This document shows positions 61,352 to 64,000 of a DNA stretch of 64,000 nt, in pieces (positions within the stretch are counted from its first letter, which is position 1; every line of letters starts with the position of its first letter). The notes beneath the pieces were generated by a model, which was not told the origin of the DNA, searched no databases, and was given only the letters and a program-made list of their open reading frames with translations. Where the stretch lies: contig JAUSID010000200.1 in assembly GCA_030648295.1 (NCBI GenBank), forward strand, positions 25,421 to 89,420. The letters are read 5' to 3'. The DNA comes from Opitutaceae bacterium. GTDB lineage: Bacteria > Verrucomicrobiota > Verrucomicrobiia > Opitutales > Opitutaceae. The translations under genes and the position numbers were made by a program.

Positions 61352-61537
61352 GGTGTGAGCACATCAACAACGGTGCCACCGGGCAAGTTCTGGGCGTTTT
61401 ATCCCGTCTTCGCACAGCCATTTCCGTGCCCCAAACCCCTGAAAATTCAAAAGGAGTCACGGCCCGGCGCTTTCCGGCATTTACATGGCCGGGGGCATTT
61501 GTTCTCGTCGGCGGTTCCAAAGCACAGAACCTTGCGC

Positions 61538-62302
61538 ATGCCCATGGCCGCCACTCCTCCCTCCGATTCCAAGCCTGCCGGTGACGACCGCAACCTCGTC
61601 GCGGCGAACGAGACCGCCGCGTTGTCGTTCGAGGACAGGGTGAACGCGTTCTGGCAGGCCAATCGCGGGCTGGTCGTCGGCGCCTGTGTCGCCGTGGTTG
61701 TCCTCATCGTCGGCAAGGGCGTCTGGGATTATATCTCCCGCGAGCGCGAACTCGATCTCGAGCGGGCCTATGCCGCGGCTACCACGCCGGAGCAGTTGAA
61801 GGCGTTCGCCGCGGCGCACAGCAGCCACATGCTCGGCGCCCTGGCGCAACTGCGAATCGCGGACGACGCCTACGCCGCGGGCAAGGCGGCCGATGCACTC
61901 GCCGGCTACGAAAAAGCGATCGGAATGTTGAAGGAACCTGCGCTCGTTGGGCGCGCGCGGATTGGCCGGGCGATGGCAAAGGTGCAGGCGGGAAAAACCG
62001 CCGAGGGCACCGACGAACTGAAGCAGCTGAGCAACGATCCGAACCAGCTCAAGGCCGTCCGCACCGAGGCGGCCTACCAGCTCGCGAGTCTCGCGGCCGA
62101 CGTGGGCAACGCCGCCGACGTGCAGAGGCTTTCCGACGAATTGATGAAGATTGATCCGACAAGTCCGTGGGTTTCGCGGGCGATGTCGCTTCGGGCCAGT
62201 ATGCCCGCCACGGCGGCGAATGCCGCTCCGGCCGGGGCACCGCCCGCGGCCAAGAAAGACGAGTCGTCCTCGTTCGAAGTGAAGTTGCCGGGGAAGAAGT
62301 AG
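61538..62302 (+). CDS. Tetratricopeptide-like membrane protein (YfgM/Ancillary SecYEG-like)
   Basis: A 254-residue protein: a polar N-terminus, one membrane helix (GLVVGACVAVVVLIVGKGVW, about residues 45-65), then TPR-like helices (LGALAQLRIADDAYAAGKAA; RIGRAMAKVQAGKTAEGTDE; RTEAAYQLASLAADVGNAAD). A charged tail ends SSFEVKLPGKK. This is the layout of YfgM/TPR_21 proteins that accompany the Sec translocon. A second ATG lies two codons later. GC content returns to core-like values here. Confidence 0.72.
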   Translation: MPMAATPPSDSKPAGDDRNLVAANETAALSFEDRVNAFWQANRGLVVGACVAVVVLIVGKGVWDYISRERELDLERAYAAATTPEQLKAFAAAHSSHMLGALAQLRIADDAYAAGKAADALAGYEKAIGMLKEPALVGRARIGRAMAKVQAGKTAEGTDELKQLSNDPNQLKAVRTEAAYQLASLAADVGNAADVQRLSDELMKIDPTSPWVSRAMSLRASMPATAANAAPAGAPPAAKKDESSSFEVKLPGKK

Positions 62303-62452
62303 GATCCAGCGAGGCGCCGCCTCCGGCGGCCGGTGCGGGAATGAGCGGTCGAACGCGCTGTTGTAGCGGAACGCGTGAGCCCGCCGAAGGCGGGTAAACG
62401 CTTTGTTGCGGCCAACGTGCCGCGGTGAGAAATATCCGGGCCGAGCCCGCGC

Positions 62453-62863
62453 CTATGCGACCGTGTGCACTCGCGACTGGTGGGCGACCGGTTTCGCCGT
62501 CCCTTGCACCGCTGCAAGCAACTGCGGCAGCGTGAATGGCTTTTGCAACGAGGTGCCGCCGCTCATCGCGCGGGCAAGTTTGAGGCAGAATTCCGCCCCG
62601 AGGTAGCTGCTGCCGCCCGACATCACAATCAAGCGGGCATCGGGTTGTAGCCTTTTGGCGGCGGTGATAATCTCGAGTCCGTCGACATCGGGCATGATGA
62701 CGTCAGTCAACACGACGTGGAATCGACAGGATTCGAGCAGGGCGAGAGCCTCTTGTCCGGAACCCACGGCCGTCACGCTATAACCCGCTCGTTCGAGCAC
62801 GATCCGGAACACATTTCGGGCGCTTTCGTCGTCATCGACGATCAGGATGGAGAGAGGTGTCAT
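62453..62863 (-). CDS. Single-domain response regulator (CheY-like), copy 2
   Basis: A 136-residue receiver domain closely similar to the 59259 protein: SILIVDDDESA, VVLTDVIMPDVDGLEIITAA, LIVMSGGSSYLGAEFCLKLA and LQKPF. No output domain and no adjacent kinase. The ATG at 62863 is chosen by comparison with copy 1. The shared 18-bp palindrome lies 90 bases upstream. Confidence 0.92.
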   Translation of the reverse strand: MTPLSILIVDDDESARNVFRIVLERAGYSVTAVGSGQEALALLESCRFHVVLTDVIMPDVDGLEIITAAKRLQPDARLIVMSGGSSYLGAEFCLKLARAMSGGTSLQKPFTLPQLLAAVQGTAKPVAHQSRVHTVA

Positions 62864-62952
62864 GGGTCGGAAGGTTGGCGGTTTCACGACCGCCACGCTG
62901 GCGGCCACGGCTCCATCGAGGAGGAATCGACGGCGAATCGAAAACCCTTTTT

Positions 62953-62970
62953 CTACCGGAATTCCGGTAG
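62953..62970. promoter_or_regulatory. Perfect 18-bp palindrome upstream of response regulator 2
   Basis: CTACCGGAATTCCGGTAG, identical to 59172-59189, lies between the purU stop (63007) and the regulator ATG (62863). A further partial half-site TACCGGT follows five bases later. Confidence 0.72.
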
Positions 62971-63006
62971 ATTTACCGGTGGTGCCCGGGTCGCAAAAGC
63001 CGCAGC

Positions 63007-63885
63007 TCAGTCGAACACGACCGTCTTGTTGCCGTAAACCAGGACCCGCCCCTCCAGGTGCCAGCGCACGGCATGGGCGAGTACGAATTTTTCCAAATCG
63101 CGGCCTTTGCGAATCAGTTCGTCCACTCCGTGCCGGTGGGTGACGCGGGCAACGTCCTGATGAATGATCGGCCCTTCGTCCAAATCACGCGTGGCATAAT
63201 GCGCCGTGGCACCGATGAGCTTCACGCCGCGCGCATGGGCCTGGTGGTAGGGGCGCCCGCCGGCGAAGGCCGGCAGGAAGGAATGATGAATGTTGATGAC
63301 GGTCGCGCCGGACTGCTCGAGGAATTCCGCCGACAATACCTGCATGTAGCGCGCGAGGATCACGAGGTCGACCTTGTGCTCGGCCAGCAGCGCAACCTGC
63401 CGGCGCTCGGCTTCCGATTTCGTGGTCGCCGTCACCGGAACGTGGAAAAACGAAAGCCCATAGCCCCGCGCGGCGTCGGCGAGATCAGAGTGGTTGCTGA
63501 TCACCGCAACGATGTCGCACGCGTATTCGCCCGCTTTCCACCGCAGCACGAGATCGTGGAAACAGTGGTCGGACTTCGACACGAACACGGCGACGCGCGG
63601 GCGGTCCACCGACGAGAGCACACGAACGTTCATGCCGAGCGACCCTTGCGCGAAACCGACAAACTCGGCCTCCGCGGCCGCCAGATTGGCCAGTCCTGCC
63701 GGCGATGAGCTCGCCGTCGACGGTTCCCATTCGACGCGCTGGAAGAATATCCCCGCCTCCATGTCGCGATGTTGATCCGCGTGGAGAATGTTGCCGCCGC
63801 GTTCGAAAATCCAGCCCGCCACCCGTGCCACCAGCCCGGGCTGATCCGGCCCGTGCAGGAGGGCGATGAGAGTTGGTTTCATCAT
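63007..63885 (-). CDS. purU: Formyltetrahydrofolate deformylase
   Basis: A 292-residue PurU, hydrolysing 10-formyl-THF to THF and formate and so balancing one-carbon pools. An N-terminal ACT domain (LIALLHGPDQPGLVARVAGW, about residues 5-80) precedes the formyltransferase fold with VDLVILARYMQVLS, INIHHSFLPAFAGGRPYHQA, and GVKLIGATAHYATRDLDEGP. The catalytic Asn-His-Asp set is represented by N/H in INIHHS and D in DLDEGP. Length is normal. ATGs at 63885 and 63882 are both possible. Downstream of its promoter region, 63886-64000 shows no complete gene. Confidence 0.93.
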   Translation of the reverse strand: MMKPTLIALLHGPDQPGLVARVAGWIFERGGNILHADQHRDMEAGIFFQRVEWEPSTASSSPAGLANLAAAEAEFVGFAQGSLGMNVRVLSSVDRPRVAVFVSKSDHCFHDLVLRWKAGEYACDIVAVISNHSDLADAARGYGLSFFHVPVTATTKSEAERRQVALLAEHKVDLVILARYMQVLSAEFLEQSGATVINIHHSFLPAFAGGRPYHQAHARGVKLIGATAHYATRDLDEGPIIHQDVARVTHRHGVDELIRKGRDLEKFVLAHAVRWHLEGRVLVYGNKTVVFD

Positions 63886-64000
63886 AACGGTCGCCGCGTT
63901 CACGCCGTGGTGCGCGGCCGGCTGCAACGTCGCGGCCGGCGGATTTGAACGCGAACGCAATCGCGCGCGGATGAAGGCAAGGTCGGGATCACGAACATGA

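Noticed and set aside
47187..61400. tRNA-Pro as attachment site of the accessory region
   Set aside because: I found no second copy of the tRNA 3' end further downstream, and core-like genes lie between the tRNA and the low-GC region.

Overview
This 64 kb, high-GC window most resembles a member of the Verrucomicrobiota, probably family Opitutaceae. That placement is an inference from protein families seen together: DUF1080 and GH95-like secreted hydrolases, Ig/MBG-repeat and PEP-CTERM surface proteins, a quinone-linked sdhCAB set, IlvD/Edd plus Gfo/Idh/MocA sugar-acid genes, and abundant heptamer-type short tandem repeats with dispersed intergenic repeats. No rRNA is present; the only RNA gene seen is one tRNA-Pro.

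Layout. 0-9.3 kb: a partial ABC-F ATPase, a WecG/TagA-type glycosyltransferase, a secreted nuclease/phosphatase, a coiled-coil periplasmic protein, an ABC ATPase coupled to a multi-pass exchanger-like protein, a CBS protein and a LemA-TPM-TPM cluster. 9.4-16 kb: a repeat-infiltrated HrpA helicase, a sulfite-oxidase-like molybdoenzyme and MobA. 16-21 kb: a dicarboxylate/amino acid symporter, three overlapping pseudopilin-type genes, and a phasin followed by a UbiB kinase that has lost its N-terminal half. 21.5-29.7 kb: a minus-strand block (MFS permease, Gfo/Idh/MocA oxidoreductase, IlvD/Edd dehydratase, VTT-domain membrane protein, ABC-2 exporter) with a different short-tandem-repeat array at nearly every junction. 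30-37.6 kb: secreted carbohydrate enzymes (aldose epimerase, DUF1080, GH95-like), a beta-hydroxyacid dehydrogenase and a cytochrome b562-like protein. 38-43.9 kb: sdhC-sdhA-sdhB interrupted by an ORF6N-domain gene, then a PaaK-like adenylate-forming enzyme. 44-48.5 kb: Nudix, LysM and TIR proteins, tRNA-Pro, then deletion remnants of a GNAT acetyltransferase and a discoidin-domain protein. 48.5-54 kb: a large Ig/MBG surface protein and a PEP-CTERM protein with related N-terminal domains.

About 54.0-61.4 kb is an accessory region with visibly lower GC. It holds an IS1-type transposase, an XRE regulator, two proteins sharing an unrecognised N-terminal module, several small orphan genes and a single-domain response regulator. 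A second, closely similar response regulator lies at 62.5 kb, back in core-like sequence. An identical 18-bp perfect palindrome precedes both, which is the most specific regulatory signal I found. The window ends with a YfgM-like TPR membrane protein and purU.

Dispersed repeats are a major feature. At least five composite copies of an element with CCTGGGAGCGCGGGC-type inverted ends occur, often next to a second family built on CGCGAATGAACGCGAATGG. Short tandem repeats have entered coding sequence (hrpA, the ilvD-like start).
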